From Microcaldota archaeon (GTDB taxonomy: Archaea; Micrarchaeota; Micrarchaeia; Micrarchaeales; CABMGC01), in the NCBI GenBank assembly GCA_021852055.1, contig JAJZOD010000012.1, positions 3,931-67,930 on the forward strand: a DNA stretch of 64,000 nt. The letters run 5' to 3'. Shown here piece after piece: positions 1 to 9,880 of this stretch; position 1 is the first letter of the stretch; every line of letters begins with the position of its first letter. The position numbers were made by a program, and so were the translations under genes. Below the pieces are notes generated by a model, which was not told the DNA's origin, did no database searches, and saw only the letters and a list, made by a program, of their open reading frames with translations.

Positions 1-1698
1 GCCACAAACACAATAGTTAATACAATAACAGTAGGCACAAATCCCGAAGGCGTTGCCTTCAATCCATCGGGCACTCTCGCCTATGTAACTAATTACGGCA
101 GCGGCACTGTCAACGTGATCGATCCGTCAGAAACATCAATGCAGAACCTTCCTTCAATCAACGCGCTTACCCTGAACATAGATGCAGTATCAAGCGACAT
201 CGTCGCATTGATATTCAACGGAGTAGAGTCGCAGTTCAGCACAGACAGCAGCACCATCTATGGGGCATGGACATTCTACGGATACGCTCAGGACAGCACA
301 ACTGGACTCGCTGGAATAACCGGACTGACAGGCACGAACACAATAACATCAAGCAACACATTGACTATCAATCCTGCACCAACGGCAACATCGTTCACCC
401 CGAGCAACACGGTGGTTAATCCAGGCCAGTATGTTACTTACAATGTGATAATTAATGGTGGCACATTGCCGATTACTGCGAATGTGGTACTCGTCAGCAA
501 CTCCATACCAATCCAGATAAATGGCGCAAACGCAATTTCTGGAACTACCTATAACACAATCGTGCTGGGTGTCGGCAGCGTAGAGCCCAATGCAATAACC
601 TTCAATTCGCTCGAACTGAATACGGCCAGTACATCTGGCGGCAATGTCATATTTGCCGTCAAAGCGGTAGACGGTGCAAGCACGCCATTATCATTTAATT
701 CCATATCTAACACGGTAATCATAAATGCTGTAGTAACACAGCAGTCATCAGGCGGCAACGGACCAGCAGAATACACTTTCACACTTTCCGACAATATAAA
801 TTCATCACTTGCCTCCACAAAGCCAGTTTATACATTGTATACAAGCAATGGCAATACAACCTATTATCAGAACCAATTGCCGCTTATCCTATCTTCGCGT
901 ACACCTTACATAAACGTGAGCTGGGCCTGCAATGTTTCCATAAATACCACAGCATACACATATCAGAATGACGTGTATGGCTTAGGTTTTGGGATTCCAT
1001 GCGGCAAACACTACAATGCATACGCACACAACATCGAGAGCATATACTCCATATCCTCTCCAGCAAAAATTAATACGACAACCACCTCTACAACGACAAT
1101 AATCCCTATTACTACGATATTCCCTGTAAATAGATCTATTATTGTGCGCAGTACCCTGTCATCGTCTTTACCGATATCGATAAACTTCACCGACATGAAT
1201 GTGATTGTCGAGCTCACAACTACGTCCTTAATGCCCGTGCAGGTATCTACCTATCTGATTAACGAGACATCATTTCTCCTACCTTCTCCTGCCAACTACA
1301 CGCTCATAAGCGCGCTTAACGTCAGCGTTTCCACAACCGCAAATGTTTCTGTTAAAGTAACCGCGCCATATTCGTGTGGCGTGAATTCGTCTCTTATAAA
1401 ACCTTTTGAACTTGTCCACGGAACATGGTATGCTATAATGCCTTTCTCTATAAACGCTACTTCGTGCGTGGTTTCGTTTGCGGTGTCGAAAGATACAGTA
1501 GTAGGTCTTTTTCAGAAGGTTGTGCCGGTCACAACAACGAGGAACACTACTGTTAACACAACGACAACAATAGCGTCTGCTGTCGCAAAACCGCAGCCCC
1601 AGTCAAACTACACAGTGCCTGTTGTATTAATAGTGATTGTTGTAATTGTAGTGATAATGGTGTACTTCTACCGTATGAGAGGGCGCAGGCGCAGGTAA
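1..1698 (+). CDS. Surface protein with YVTN beta-propeller and Ig-like region, C-terminal anchor (5' partial)
   Basis: The frame is open from base 1, so the start lies outside the window. The first 40 codons match a YVTN/YncE-type propeller repeat (NPEGVAF, LAYVTNYGSG, VNVID). An Ig-like beta-rich stretch follows (PTATSFTPSNTVVNPGQ). Near the C-terminus is a Thr-rich spacer, then one membrane helix (about 20 Val/Ile-rich residues) and a cytoplasmic tail RMRGRRRR. Many Asn-X-Ser/Thr sequons suggest N-glycosylation. Topology therefore reads as an outward-facing stalked protein held by one C-terminal helix. Ligand and partner are unknown. Two other propeller-type proteins lie in the window, at 5036 and 59350. 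Confidence 0.8.
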   Translation, partial: ATNTIVNTITVGTNPEGVAFNPSGTLAYVTNYGSGTVNVIDPSETSMQNLPSINALTLNIDAVSSDIVALIFNGVESQFSTDSSTIYGAWTFYGYAQDSTTGLAGITGLTGTNTITSSNTLTINPAPTATSFTPSNTVVNPGQYVTYNVIINGGTLPITANVVLVSNSIPIQINGANAISGTTYNTIVLGVGSVEPNAITFNSLELNTASTSGGNVIFAVKAVDGASTPLSFNSISNTVIINAVVTQQSSGGNGPAEYTFTLSDNINSSLASTKPVYTLYTSNGNTTYYQNQLPLILSSRTPYINVSWACNVSINTTAYTYQNDVYGLGFGIPCGKHYNAYAHNIESIYSISSPAKINTTTTSTTTIIPITTIFPVNRSIIVRSTLSSSLPISINFTDMNVIVELTTTSLMPVQVSTYLINETSFLLPSPANYTLISALNVSVSTTANVSVKVTAPYSCGVNSSLIKPFELVHGTWYAIMPFSINATSCVVSFAVSKDTVVGLFQKVVPVTTTRNTTVNTTTTIASAVAKPQPQSNYTVPVVLIVIVVIVVIMVYFYRMRGRRRR

Positions 1699-1893
1699 TG
1701 TGCATCATTCTATCCATCATCAGCCATAATAGTATAAGAAATATATAATTAACCAAGGGAGCCGTTCAAGAACACATGACAAAATATAACTCTTCATTAA
1801 AATAAGTACAATAATCAATCTGTTCTTGTCAATTAGGTCAAGCAAATGGATTACAACTGCGGCTCAGAGGTCGGTCGCAACATTACCATACCC

Positions 1894-2250
1894 CTATTTG
1901 CGCCTTAATGCGCTAAATCCAAGCAGTGCTGTAAGAATGGCTATAACAATTACCGCAGCTCCGGTAAATTCCAAGACCTGCATGTCTTTTGCAATAGCTG
2001 TAATGACCATTGCTGCTCCAAGCACTGCAATTGCAATGCCTGCCACAATCACCGAGCCGCCAAGATTGCGCTGCTTGCTTGCAGGCAGCTGGCCTGAGAT
2101 ATCAAAAAGAGCCCACCTTCCGCACATTTTGCACTTCATGTACCTGGAACTGCCAAGCCTTATAGCTGTTGCCGAAGCTCCAGGTATGAATTCATACTCA
2201 AAGCTTTTTCCGCATTTAGGGCACGTAACCATTGTTTTTATGCCTGGCAT
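1894..2250 (-). CDS. Zinc-ribbon membrane protein, 118 aa
   Basis: The N-terminal half has two Cys pairs, CPKC near residue 10 and CKMC near residue 40, as in a zinc ribbon. The C-terminal half has two hydrophobic helices (about 65-85 and 92-112) and a basic end. The ATG is preceded at 3 nt by GTGAT, the Shine-Dalgarno core seen at several genes here, which supports this start. The gene lies just downstream of and codirectional with STT3. Function is unknown; a membrane-tethered metal-binding adaptor is a guess. A 153-aa frame on the other strand over the same bases lacks domain character and is rejected. Confidence 0.75.
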   Translation of the reverse strand: MPGIKTMVTCPKCGKSFEYEFIPGASATAIRLGSSRYMKCKMCGRWALFDISGQLPASKQRNLGGSVIVAGIAIAVLGAAMVITAIAKDMQVLEFTGAAVIVIAILTALLGFSALRRK

Positions 2251-2278
2251 CAGATCACTTGATTTTGTAAATTATCGG

Positions 2279-4858
2279 CTAGGTTGACGTACCGTTGGTG
2301 CTGTTGTAGGTTATCTTGAATATCTTTGTATCTGGGTTGAAGTATACAAGGCTCAGCTTTGCAGTTTTGCTGCCGTAGTTCCATTCGCACTGGTTGCTGT
2401 TGCAGAAGTATATTAGCTTGAGCATGTTGCTGTCTGCCATGCCTGGCGCGAACACAGCTGCTGTTGTTACATTAACAGGAAGCCCGAGCTGTGTACTAGG
2501 GACCTGCGAGTACATAACAAACAGCATCTCGCCATTTGTCTTGTTGTATGCAGTTACAGGCTGTATGCTGAAGTTTCCGTTATTCTGGTTGTAAAGTGCA
2601 ACGTATGAAAACGGAGACAGCTCCTGCTGGCCATTCTGTGCAGTATAAGCCAAAAAGCTGTCCGTAACTATTCCATTCTGCGTGTAAAGATATGCATTTA
2701 TGCCGCTGTTGCTGAATTTGAAACTGACTGCGTCGCTGCTCCTGTTCGCCGATTCGTATATGTTAGTCAGGGGTGCATATCCATAGTACTGCCCAAGGCT
2801 GGAGTTTATTCCTGACTCTATGAATATGCCCTGGCTCTCCTCAAGCCATATGTTCCTTACTAGAAGGTAGTTCGGGTAGCCGTTTATGCTGCTCTCAAGG
2901 AATGCAGGGTCGCTGCTTGAATTGAGAAGCCAGGCTGCAAATGCATCTGCTTTTGTGCCGTTCTGCGATCCTACGCTGTCTGTAACGCTTGTCCTGTTGC
3001 CCCATCCCTCTACAACGCTTCCATCAGGCCACAGAGTAAGAACAACACTGTTTATCGGGGTGTTGGTCTTAAGCCATGTTGTTGCATTAAGGAACAGCGG
3101 ATTAATGAAGTCTGCCTGCGCGTAAGTGCCGAAATACATATCCCAGATAAGTATTATCATAAGTATTATAATTATCATGGCCGTTGCAATAGCTGCATAT
3201 GTGTATCCAGTGCCAAAGCGTTTCCTTATGAATATATTTACAAATGCGACAGACAGTCCTATGATTGCATATTCCAGAATTCCGCCAATGTTCAGGATTA
3301 TCATAAGTAAAATTATTATCACTGGCAGTACTACTGATGTTATTACTAATTTCATCATTGTAGATGCATTGAAACCATCAGCAAAATACCTTCTCAATAT
3401 AAGGTTCCTAACCATAAGCAGCACAAGGTACAGCATATATGCGCTGAATATTGCCAGAGGTATTGATACAAGGGAGTTGAACCTTATTGCTGCCATCTGG
3501 AGATATGCTGTAAGGGCAAAATAAGCTATTATAATAAGCAGCTCTGGCTTCGGGTCAAATATGAGCCTTGCCCTGCCCCCAAGCCAGCCTTTGGAGTCGT
3601 ATATGCGTATGAAAAGGTAAGGCACAAATCCTATGAGGAGCACCAGCCAGAACAGGGTCACGTAACCCTGCACAATAGACGATATCGCCATAATAGCCGT
3701 CATCGGGCTCATGAACAGTGCGATGTTGAAGCTTGCAAACAGGAATCCGAAAGTCGGTGGCGTAAGCTCCTGTATTGTTGCCGCAAATCCGCTCGTTATA
3801 ACGAAGCCGTTTGCTATGAATACCTGCTGTATGAAGCCGTATTCAAACACTACAAATACCACAGAGCCGATAATTATGAGCGCTATTATAACAAGCGACC
3901 TTTTCAAGGCGCTTCCTACAATGCCTGCGTAGTTGTTCTGGTTATTGTTCAGATAAGCAACAATGAGCCATCCCACTAGAAGAGCAAACCATAGCCCGAT
4001 GAAGTAAAGTCCGGTAAACGTCTGATGGTACATATATCCTAGAAGTATGTATGCATTTGCTAGAAGGTACCATATCGCCAAAGAGGCCAGGACGTACCCC
4101 ATGTCTCTGAGAAGGTCCTTCTTATCCGTTATAAATGCAAATATGGAGATGACAAGGAATGACAGCACGTACACTGCAACAGCGAACGAAGCGCCGTTCC
4201 ATACAATATCGCCTAAACTCAGCGCAAAACCTCCAAGGAACATGTAAAGCAGCTTCCTGTTCCTCCTTTTTTCATTTATTATCAAACCTATGAATATCAA
4301 TGCAAGGATAAGGAATATTGTGACAAAACCATCGCCCCTGTATATCAGCGCGCTTGTCCTTGCAGCATCTCCTGCATTCAATCCTACAAAAGCCATTACA
4401 AGCAATCCGAATATCCTGTCTTTGCTTATGAACCTCGCAAGGTAGTATGCCCCTACTATGTCAAGAAGTGCAAACAGCAGCGGGACAAGGCGCATTACAG
4501 TGTAGTAGCTTACTCCGAAGAACTGAAGGAGCGCATAAGGCACCAGAGTAACCCAGTAAAGCCCATCCGGCTCAGTCACAGGCGTATTTGCAGGCCATCC
4601 TGATATGCCAAGCACTTTAGGTATAACAAATCCGTGGTTAACTGCCGAGCGTATTACAGAAAAATGATAAAAGCCGTCGGGTTCGTAAAATCCCTGCTGG
4701 TTAAGCAGCGGCGTGCGTATGTAGATTGTTGCTACAAATATGGCGAGTACTGCAATTAGGAATAAGACATTGTCCCTGGTAATCAGTGATGCGTGCCATG
4801 GCGACATGCTCTTGTCGGGCATAGCCTGGGCAGCCTTGCTACTTACCTCATCAGCCAA
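2279..4858 (-). CDS. aglB: Oligosaccharyltransferase STT3/AglB-like, 859 aa
   Basis: This is a GT-C enzyme that transfers lipid-linked oligosaccharide to Asn of N-X-S/T sequons on the outer face of the membrane. About a dozen membrane helices occupy residues 30-575 and a soluble domain follows. Family marks: an acidic motif in the first loop (E59-P-D61 followed by GFYHF), a second one near RGDG (174-177), and the EL5 loop TIQE (361-364), which fits the archaeal TIXE motif. At the place of the WWDYG signature the protein reads L-W-P-D-G (609-613), so the signature is degenerate. Translation appears to start at TTG; the next Met is residue 13. Nearby S-layer and propeller proteins are rich in sequons and are likely substrates. 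Confidence 0.88.
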   Translation of the reverse strand: MADEVSSKAAQAMPDKSMSPWHASLITRDNVLFLIAVLAIFVATIYIRTPLLNQQGFYEPDGFYHFSVIRSAVNHGFVIPKVLGISGWPANTPVTEPDGLYWVTLVPYALLQFFGVSYYTVMRLVPLLFALLDIVGAYYLARFISKDRIFGLLVMAFVGLNAGDAARTSALIYRGDGFVTIFLILALIFIGLIINEKRRNRKLLYMFLGGFALSLGDIVWNGASFAVAVYVLSFLVISIFAFITDKKDLLRDMGYVLASLAIWYLLANAYILLGYMYHQTFTGLYFIGLWFALLVGWLIVAYLNNNQNNYAGIVGSALKRSLVIIALIIIGSVVFVVFEYGFIQQVFIANGFVITSGFAATIQELTPPTFGFLFASFNIALFMSPMTAIMAISSIVQGYVTLFWLVLLIGFVPYLFIRIYDSKGWLGGRARLIFDPKPELLIIIAYFALTAYLQMAAIRFNSLVSIPLAIFSAYMLYLVLLMVRNLILRRYFADGFNASTMMKLVITSVVLPVIIILLMIILNIGGILEYAIIGLSVAFVNIFIRKRFGTGYTYAAIATAMIIIILMIILIWDMYFGTYAQADFINPLFLNATTWLKTNTPINSVVLTLWPDGSVVEGWGNRTSVTDSVGSQNGTKADAFAAWLLNSSSDPAFLESSINGYPNYLLVRNIWLEESQGIFIESGINSSLGQYYGYAPLTNIYESANRSSDAVSFKFSNSGINAYLYTQNGIVTDSFLAYTAQNGQQELSPFSYVALYNQNNGNFSIQPVTAYNKTNGEMLFVMYSQVPSTQLGLPVNVTTAAVFAPGMADSNMLKLIYFCNSNQCEWNYGSKTAKLSLVYFNPDTKIFKITYNSTNGTST

Positions 4859-5035
4859 AAAACCACTACTCTAATTACTAGCAAGAAAAAAGGGAAATTT
4901 TCAAGCCAGACAAATCTTTTATCACCTAAAAGTATTTATAAGATTGGATTGCAAGCATAAGGTGGGTGCTCTGTTCGCCTACATCTTTCGCTAGGAACAT
5001 GGCAAAAAACAAACAAACTGTAAAAAGATCTCATC

Positions 5036-7990
5036 ATGGACGTATCAAGCAACATAGGCGGCACAGAAGCATCAACTGCCAGCGCGTCTCAGGTCAAGCC
5101 TACAGCGGACAGTAGTGGAAAGCGAAAACCCCTTATTCTTGTACTTGCCGGAGCCGTCATAATAGCGGTATTAGCTGCCATCTTATTTGGCTCGGGAGTT
5201 TTCAACGGCAATAGGGCAACCATGCCAAATTCAGCATTAAACGGCTCCACAACTACTGCTGTTGCTGCCGTTAACGCAACAAACAGTGCAGCAGTACGGC
5301 TCAATGGCACGCTGTACGTCGTAAACCAATATGGATATTCGTCTGGCAATCTGGTTGCGTTAAATCTGTCTTCAGGCAAGGCGACAAGCAGTGTAAATTC
5401 AGGTACAATCTCGTTTTACGATCCGTCGCACATCGCAGTCTACGGCAACACTGCATATATAGTTAATCGGCAGGGCGGCAGTCCTCTGACCCACAACGGC
5501 AACATAACTATAATGGATCTTGCAACAAACGCCATAATAGGCAGCATAAACTCTGCCGCTTTCGACGCACCCACTGGCATAAGCACATACGGTTCAACGG
5601 CTTATGTGCTAAACGTCTTTGGAGGTCCGGCCGGATACGGCAATGTAATTATAATCAACCTTACAACTGACAAGGTAGTGGGAAGCATAAACTCCACTGC
5701 GAACGTGCTATTCAACAATCCTATGTATGCGGCATCATCTGGTACAACAGAATACGTAGTAAATGAGCAAGGCGGTCTGCCAATAGACGGTACAACTGGT
5801 GGCAACATAACGATACTCAACACTGCCACAGGCACTGTAACCGGCAGCATAAACTCCAATCTGTTCTTTGGCCTTGCAGGCATAGCCATCTCGGGCAACA
5901 CCGTTTATGTGGTAAATCATCAATTAAGCCTCAATACGAGCGGCAGCAGGATGTCCACTGGCAGCATTCTCTTAATCAATATGCAAAGCAATCAGGTGGT
6001 CGGCAGCATAAGCTCCAACGCCTTTGGTGTACCTGCAGGCATAGCCATCTCGGGCAACATTGCATATGTACTTAATCAACGTGGCAACTTCGGCAATAAC
6101 GGTAGCAATGTCCTAATAATAAATCTCACAACCAGACAAGTAACTGGCAGCATAAATTACACGGAATTTACTGATGCTTACCCAGTAAGCATCACTGTAT
6201 CCGGTACCTTGGCATATATCGTGAACCGGGAAGGCGGCGAGTACATGAACGGAAATATTATCATAATCAATCTAACCGATGGCAAGATAGCTGGCAGCAT
6301 AGACTCTCCTGCCATTGATTTCTATCTTGACACACCCGGCGTAGCCATCTCAGGCAACACCGCTTACATAGCAAACTCAGCCGGCGGAACTACGGGAACA
6401 GGCAACATACTTGTAGTCAATCTCTCCAACGATCAGATAGCTGGCAGCATAAACTCCGGCGGATTCGCAACACCAGAAGCAATCACACCCGCCGGCTCAA
6501 ATCTATACGCGTTAAACCAGTACGGCGGTGCATATAACACAGGCAATGTAGTGATAATAAATCTTACAAATAGCAAGATAACCGGAGCCATAAGTGCCGG
6601 TACAGGGTTCAACTGGCCCAGTGACATAGCTGTTTCCGGAACAACAGCATATGTTACGGATCCGGCAGATACTGGTGTCTTAATAGTAAACCTTACCACA
6701 AAGAAGATAACAGGCAGCATAAGCTCCAACGTCTTTGCTGTACCTGAAGGCATAGCCATCTCGGACAACACCGCATATATAGCAGATAGATTCGGAGGGG
6801 TATACGACAACGGCACGATAGTGATTGTGAACCTTACAACTGACAAAGTAGTTGGAAGCATAAACTCAAGCGCCTTTGACTGGCCTTCGGATATAGCCAT
6901 AAGAGGGACAAAGGCTTACGTAATAAACCAGGACTCAAACTCCACTGCTGCATCTGCAGGCAACATAGTAGTAATCAACCTCACCGACAATCAGATAATG
7001 GGCAGTATCAACTCCAAAGAGTTTTATGCCCCCGCCGGCATATTTATTCGGGGAACAACCGCATATGTTACGAATCCTTCTAGCAGTCTGTACAAAACGG
7101 GTGCCATACTTCTGGTTAATCTTACGAACGACAGCATGGCCGGCAGCTTAGGTTCAAGGATAGGATTTGACAATCCTGCAGGCATAGCCCTCTCGGGTTC
7201 AACAGTCTATGTGGTAAACCACAACAATCCAGTTATACTGGAGATAGATTCCGCCGACGGCAAGATAACCGGCAGCATAAGCTCATCCGCGTTCGCAGGA
7301 AGGCCATACGCCAACGCACCTACCGGCGGTTCCTATGGAATAGCAATATCGGGCTCAACAGCTTACGTGACAAATCCCAATGGTGGGTTGTCAAACAGCA
7401 GTAACGGATTCTCTTCTTATCCATCGCCTGCTGAGAACCAATTCGGCAACGTGATAATAGTCAACATTTCGACAGGCCAGGTGACGGGCAGCATAGCGTC
7501 CAATTCGTTTTACTACCCTACCGGGATCGCAGTCTCAGGCAATCTGGCGTTCGTGGTAAACTCATACACTGACTTTGGCGACGGCATCGCTTACGCCAGT
7601 GCGGGTGGCGGCAGAATCACAATAATAAATCTCACGGATTACAAGGTAGTGGGAAGCATAAACTCCTCAATGTTCTATAATCCTGTAGGAATAGCAATAT
7701 CGGGCTCAACGGCTTATGTTGCAAACGTGAAGGGAGGAACGAACGGCAAAGGTGACGTACTGATTATAAACACGAAAACAGGCCAGGTGACGGGCAGCAT
7801 AGAGTCCAATTTGTTTTACTACCCACTAGGAATAACCGTACTGGGCTCCGACGCGTTCGTAACAAACAACGCCGGGCAACAGCCAGGGAATGTTGGAAAT
7901 ATACTTATAATCAACCTTACAACTGACAAGGTAGTGGGAAGCATAAACTCCACGGCACTCTCCAGTCCTATTGGAATAACTGCGATATGA
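5036..7990 (+). CDS. Membrane-anchored beta-propeller repeat protein, 984 aa
   Basis: A short polar N-terminus is followed by one membrane helix (about residues 33-52) and then a long extracellular repeat region. The repeat is about 45-60 residues and occurs roughly 17 times. Its pattern is a strand like NVVIINLTT, then K-V-V/T-G-S-I-N/S-S, then F-x-x-P-x-G-I-A-I-S-G, then TAYVVN-x-x-GG. This is propeller-like (YVTN/NHL type), and the number of repeats suggests two or more propellers in tandem. NLT sequons sit in nearly every repeat, so heavy glycosylation is likely. It is a signal-anchor protein pointing outward. Binding partner is unknown; adhesion or envelope structure is inferred. A 38-codon frame from ATG 4999 overlaps the start in another phase and is not adopted. 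Confidence 0.82.
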   Translation: MDVSSNIGGTEASTASASQVKPTADSSGKRKPLILVLAGAVIIAVLAAILFGSGVFNGNRATMPNSALNGSTTTAVAAVNATNSAAVRLNGTLYVVNQYGYSSGNLVALNLSSGKATSSVNSGTISFYDPSHIAVYGNTAYIVNRQGGSPLTHNGNITIMDLATNAIIGSINSAAFDAPTGISTYGSTAYVLNVFGGPAGYGNVIIINLTTDKVVGSINSTANVLFNNPMYAASSGTTEYVVNEQGGLPIDGTTGGNITILNTATGTVTGSINSNLFFGLAGIAISGNTVYVVNHQLSLNTSGSRMSTGSILLINMQSNQVVGSISSNAFGVPAGIAISGNIAYVLNQRGNFGNNGSNVLIINLTTRQVTGSINYTEFTDAYPVSITVSGTLAYIVNREGGEYMNGNIIIINLTDGKIAGSIDSPAIDFYLDTPGVAISGNTAYIANSAGGTTGTGNILVVNLSNDQIAGSINSGGFATPEAITPAGSNLYALNQYGGAYNTGNVVIINLTNSKITGAISAGTGFNWPSDIAVSGTTAYVTDPADTGVLIVNLTTKKITGSISSNVFAVPEGIAISDNTAYIADRFGGVYDNGTIVIVNLTTDKVVGSINSSAFDWPSDIAIRGTKAYVINQDSNSTAASAGNIVVINLTDNQIMGSINSKEFYAPAGIFIRGTTAYVTNPSSSLYKTGAILLVNLTNDSMAGSLGSRIGFDNPAGIALSGSTVYVVNHNNPVILEIDSADGKITGSISSSAFAGRPYANAPTGGSYGIAISGSTAYVTNPNGGLSNSSNGFSSYPSPAENQFGNVIIVNISTGQVTGSIASNSFYYPTGIAVSGNLAFVVNSYTDFGDGIAYASAGGGRITIINLTDYKVVGSINSSMFYNPVGIAISGSTAYVANVKGGTNGKGDVLIINTKTGQVTGSIESNLFYYPLGITVLGSDAFVTNNAGQQPGNVGNILIINLTTDKVVGSINSTALSSPIGITAI

Positions 7991-8059
7991 TATCTGTGCT
8001 CCTGCATACATTTTTATAGGCTTTCTTGCATATCTAAAACTGCTACAGCGGATGTTCAA

Positions 8060-8776
8060 ATGCTCGATACAGCAATAATACTTGCAGGGGGCCAGGGAAC
8101 GAGGCTCAGACCAGCAGTGCAGCATATACCTAAAGTCATGATAGAGGTGCGTGGCCAGCCGCTGCTTAGCTATGTGATACGCGATTTTGAAAGGCAGGGG
8201 ATAAAACGCATAGTAATATCAATAGGCTACAAAGCAGACAAGATAGTCGAGCATTTTGACAAGCAGAAGCATGGCTTCCCTTCAGAACTGATATACTCTA
8301 TAGAAGACAAGCCGCTGGGCACCGGTGGCGCAATAAAACTTGCTGCAAGGCAGCTCCGATCACAAAGCGACATTCTTGTTGCGAATGGCGACACCATATA
8401 CCAGTTTGACATCAATGAGATGTACCGCATTCACAAAGAGAGCAATGCATTTGTAACTGTGGGGCTTACTACAGTTGATGACATAAGGGCATTCGGCGCA
8501 GTCGAGGTACACGGAAACATCATAAAAAGGTTTACAGAGAAGCCCAAGCTTTCCGTGCCTACCCCCGGCATAATAAATGCCGGTCTGTATATAATAAGCG
8601 AACGTGCCCTGCACAAGCTGCCTGCAGAAGAGGCATTCTCATTCGAGCGCGACTTTCTCGAAAAGGTGATAAGCACCGAGAAAGTGTGCTGGCATAAGAT
8701 ACAGGGCTTCTATACTGTAAACAACATAGAGCAGTACTTTGACATGCTCAAGAAGCTTCCGCAGCAGAAGCAGTAA
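8060..8776 (+). CDS. Sugar-phosphate nucleotidyltransferase, 238 aa
   Basis: This is an NTP_transferase (GT-A-like) fold enzyme that makes NDP-sugars from sugar-1-phosphates. The nucleotide-binding signature LAGGQGTRLRP is at residues 9-19, followed by PKVMIEVRGQPLL, GTGGAI (about 91-96) and the metal-binding ANGD (about 113-116). At 238 aa it has the catalytic domain only, with no left-handed beta-helix acyltransferase domain. Substrate (glucose, mannose or GlcNAc 1-phosphate) cannot be told from sequence alone. Located between surface-protein genes, it probably feeds glycan synthesis for STT3. Confidence 0.88.
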   Translation: MLDTAIILAGGQGTRLRPAVQHIPKVMIEVRGQPLLSYVIRDFERQGIKRIVISIGYKADKIVEHFDKQKHGFPSELIYSIEDKPLGTGGAIKLAARQLRSQSDILVANGDTIYQFDINEMYRIHKESNAFVTVGLTTVDDIRAFGAVEVHGNIIKRFTEKPKLSVPTPGIINAGLYIISERALHKLPAEEAFSFERDFLEKVISTEKVCWHKIQGFYTVNNIEQYFDMLKKLPQQKQ

Positions 8777-9005
8777 AAAGGCAAGCAATTCCGCATTTTA
8801 TCAAAGCAGCAATATATGCGTTTGGGAATTCTTGCTGTGTTCGGCACCTATTTATATCAAGAACAATACACATAAGCTAAATATTACTGGTGGATATACG
8901 AGTAGCATAAAATCAAAATCTCAGCGTTCAGCGCAGAGTCAAGCAGCAGCAGATGCAATTGCCGCCTTACCCGGTTCTGCATCCCACAGCGCAGCACATG
9001 ACGAG

Positions 9006-9719
9006 TTGCCTTTTGTCGGATTGGAAAAAATTTTTGTCGGGATAGAAAAAAGCAGCTATCTGACTTCAATTAATCCCAAGTCCTCTCAAACAAAGCACTA
9101 TTTAAATTATCCGAAGGACAAAGGCATAGACGAGCATATGCCTGGACCTCAAGTCAGGCTGACAAACTTCAAGATATTTTTCGGCGGTATCTCGCAGTTC
9201 AATATCTGGGTTAACGACTGGATGTATTGTTTAAATGCAACAAAACTGTCAGCATTAAATGACCTGTCAATTGCTGTCGAAGTTCCAAAACCATGGTCTG
9301 ATCCTGCAAGGATGCTTATTGAAAAAAGGCGCAAAAGCTATCAGTATAATGGCCGTGAAATAAAGCTTGCCATAGGTGGTTATATAACCTACTCTATTAA
9401 ACAGGACACTGCCTTTTCAGTATCGTATTTGCCGCTATTATTTGTAAGCGCTTGTGACAAACAAGGTCTGCGCAGGCTGCCTTACATTATCGAATTTATG
9501 GCAGTAAGCGTGCTTGCCTGCGATGGCGTTAAATACATCTCAACAACCCAATGTCCAAGCCCTCTCAGGACTGCACAGCTGTCGAGAATAGGGCTGCCGG
9601 TAAACCAGGCAGTGCCTATCTCAGACTGGCTGTCCTCGATGAAAAGAGGTGCAGAAGCAGTATCAGGTGCATCAGTCGAATCCTTGCTGAAGATTACAAA
9701 CAACGCATCAAACCCTTAA
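9006..9719 (+). CDS. Uncharacterised protein, start unresolved
   Basis: The frame is open from inside the previous gene to 9719, but its first part lacks a convincing start. A TATA-like ctatttatatc near 8847 would place transcription around 8875. In-frame start options are TTG at 8829, 9006 and 9021 and the first good ATG at 9138. The region after 9006 has ordinary protein composition (LEKIFVGIEK; KIFFGGISQFNIWVND; KPWSDPARMLIEKRRK). I recognise no family. No membrane helix or signal peptide is evident; two Cys lie near the centre of the C-terminal half. It sits between the nucleotidyltransferase and the S-layer gene. Confidence 0.5.
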   Translation: MPFVGLEKIFVGIEKSSYLTSINPKSSQTKHYLNYPKDKGIDEHMPGPQVRLTNFKIFFGGISQFNIWVNDWMYCLNATKLSALNDLSIAVEVPKPWSDPARMLIEKRRKSYQYNGREIKLAIGGYITYSIKQDTAFSVSYLPLLFVSACDKQGLRRLPYIIEFMAVSVLACDGVKYISTTQCPSPLRTAQLSRIGLPVNQAVPISDWLSSMKRGAEAVSGASVESLLKITNNASNP

Positions 9720-9745
9720 AGCCATAAAATAGCCTCCCGTCGTAG

Positions 9746-9789
9746 ATATTCGTCTATAGTAGAAGTGTAATACTGTATTAGACGAATAT
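9746..9789. promoter_or_regulatory. Nested inverted repeats upstream of the S-layer gene
   Basis: An 11-bp perfect inverted repeat (ATATTCGTCTA at 9746-9756, its complement at 9779-9789) encloses a second palindrome, TAATAC-T-GTATTA, at 9768-9780. It lies 27 nt after the preceding stop and about 90 nt before the S-layer start. It may be a regulator-binding site or a hairpin in the transcript of the upstream gene. It has no T-tract typical of termination immediately after it. Confidence 0.5.
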
Positions 9790-9830
9790 TTCTATGCTTC
9801 ATATAAACAAAATGTTAAACATGACCGTAG

Positions 9831-9840
9831 GTTTAAATAC
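9831..9840 (+). promoter_or_regulatory. TATA box of the S-layer gene
   Basis: The sequence gtttaaatac is a good archaeal TATA box. Transcription would begin about 25 nt downstream, near 9860, leaving a short leader of about 20 nt that contains GTGAT (9873-9877) three bases before the ATG at 9881. Confidence 0.55.
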
Positions 9841-9880
9841 TTATCTTCCGAACTACATTCACAAATGTTAATGTGATGGC

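Noticed and set aside
1767-1828. 8-bp inverted repeat CAAGAACA/TGTTCTTG between the first two genes
   Set aside because: Short arms and a 46-nt spacer; likely chance in A+T-rich sequence.
1826-2287. 153-codon frame on the plus strand
   Set aside because: It mirrors the zinc-ribbon gene on the minus strand, which has clear Cys motifs and a GTGAT ribosome site.
4999-5115. Short frame from ATG 4999 (MAKNKQTVK...)
   Set aside because: It ends after 38 codons in another phase; the gene from 5036 has a proper membrane anchor.
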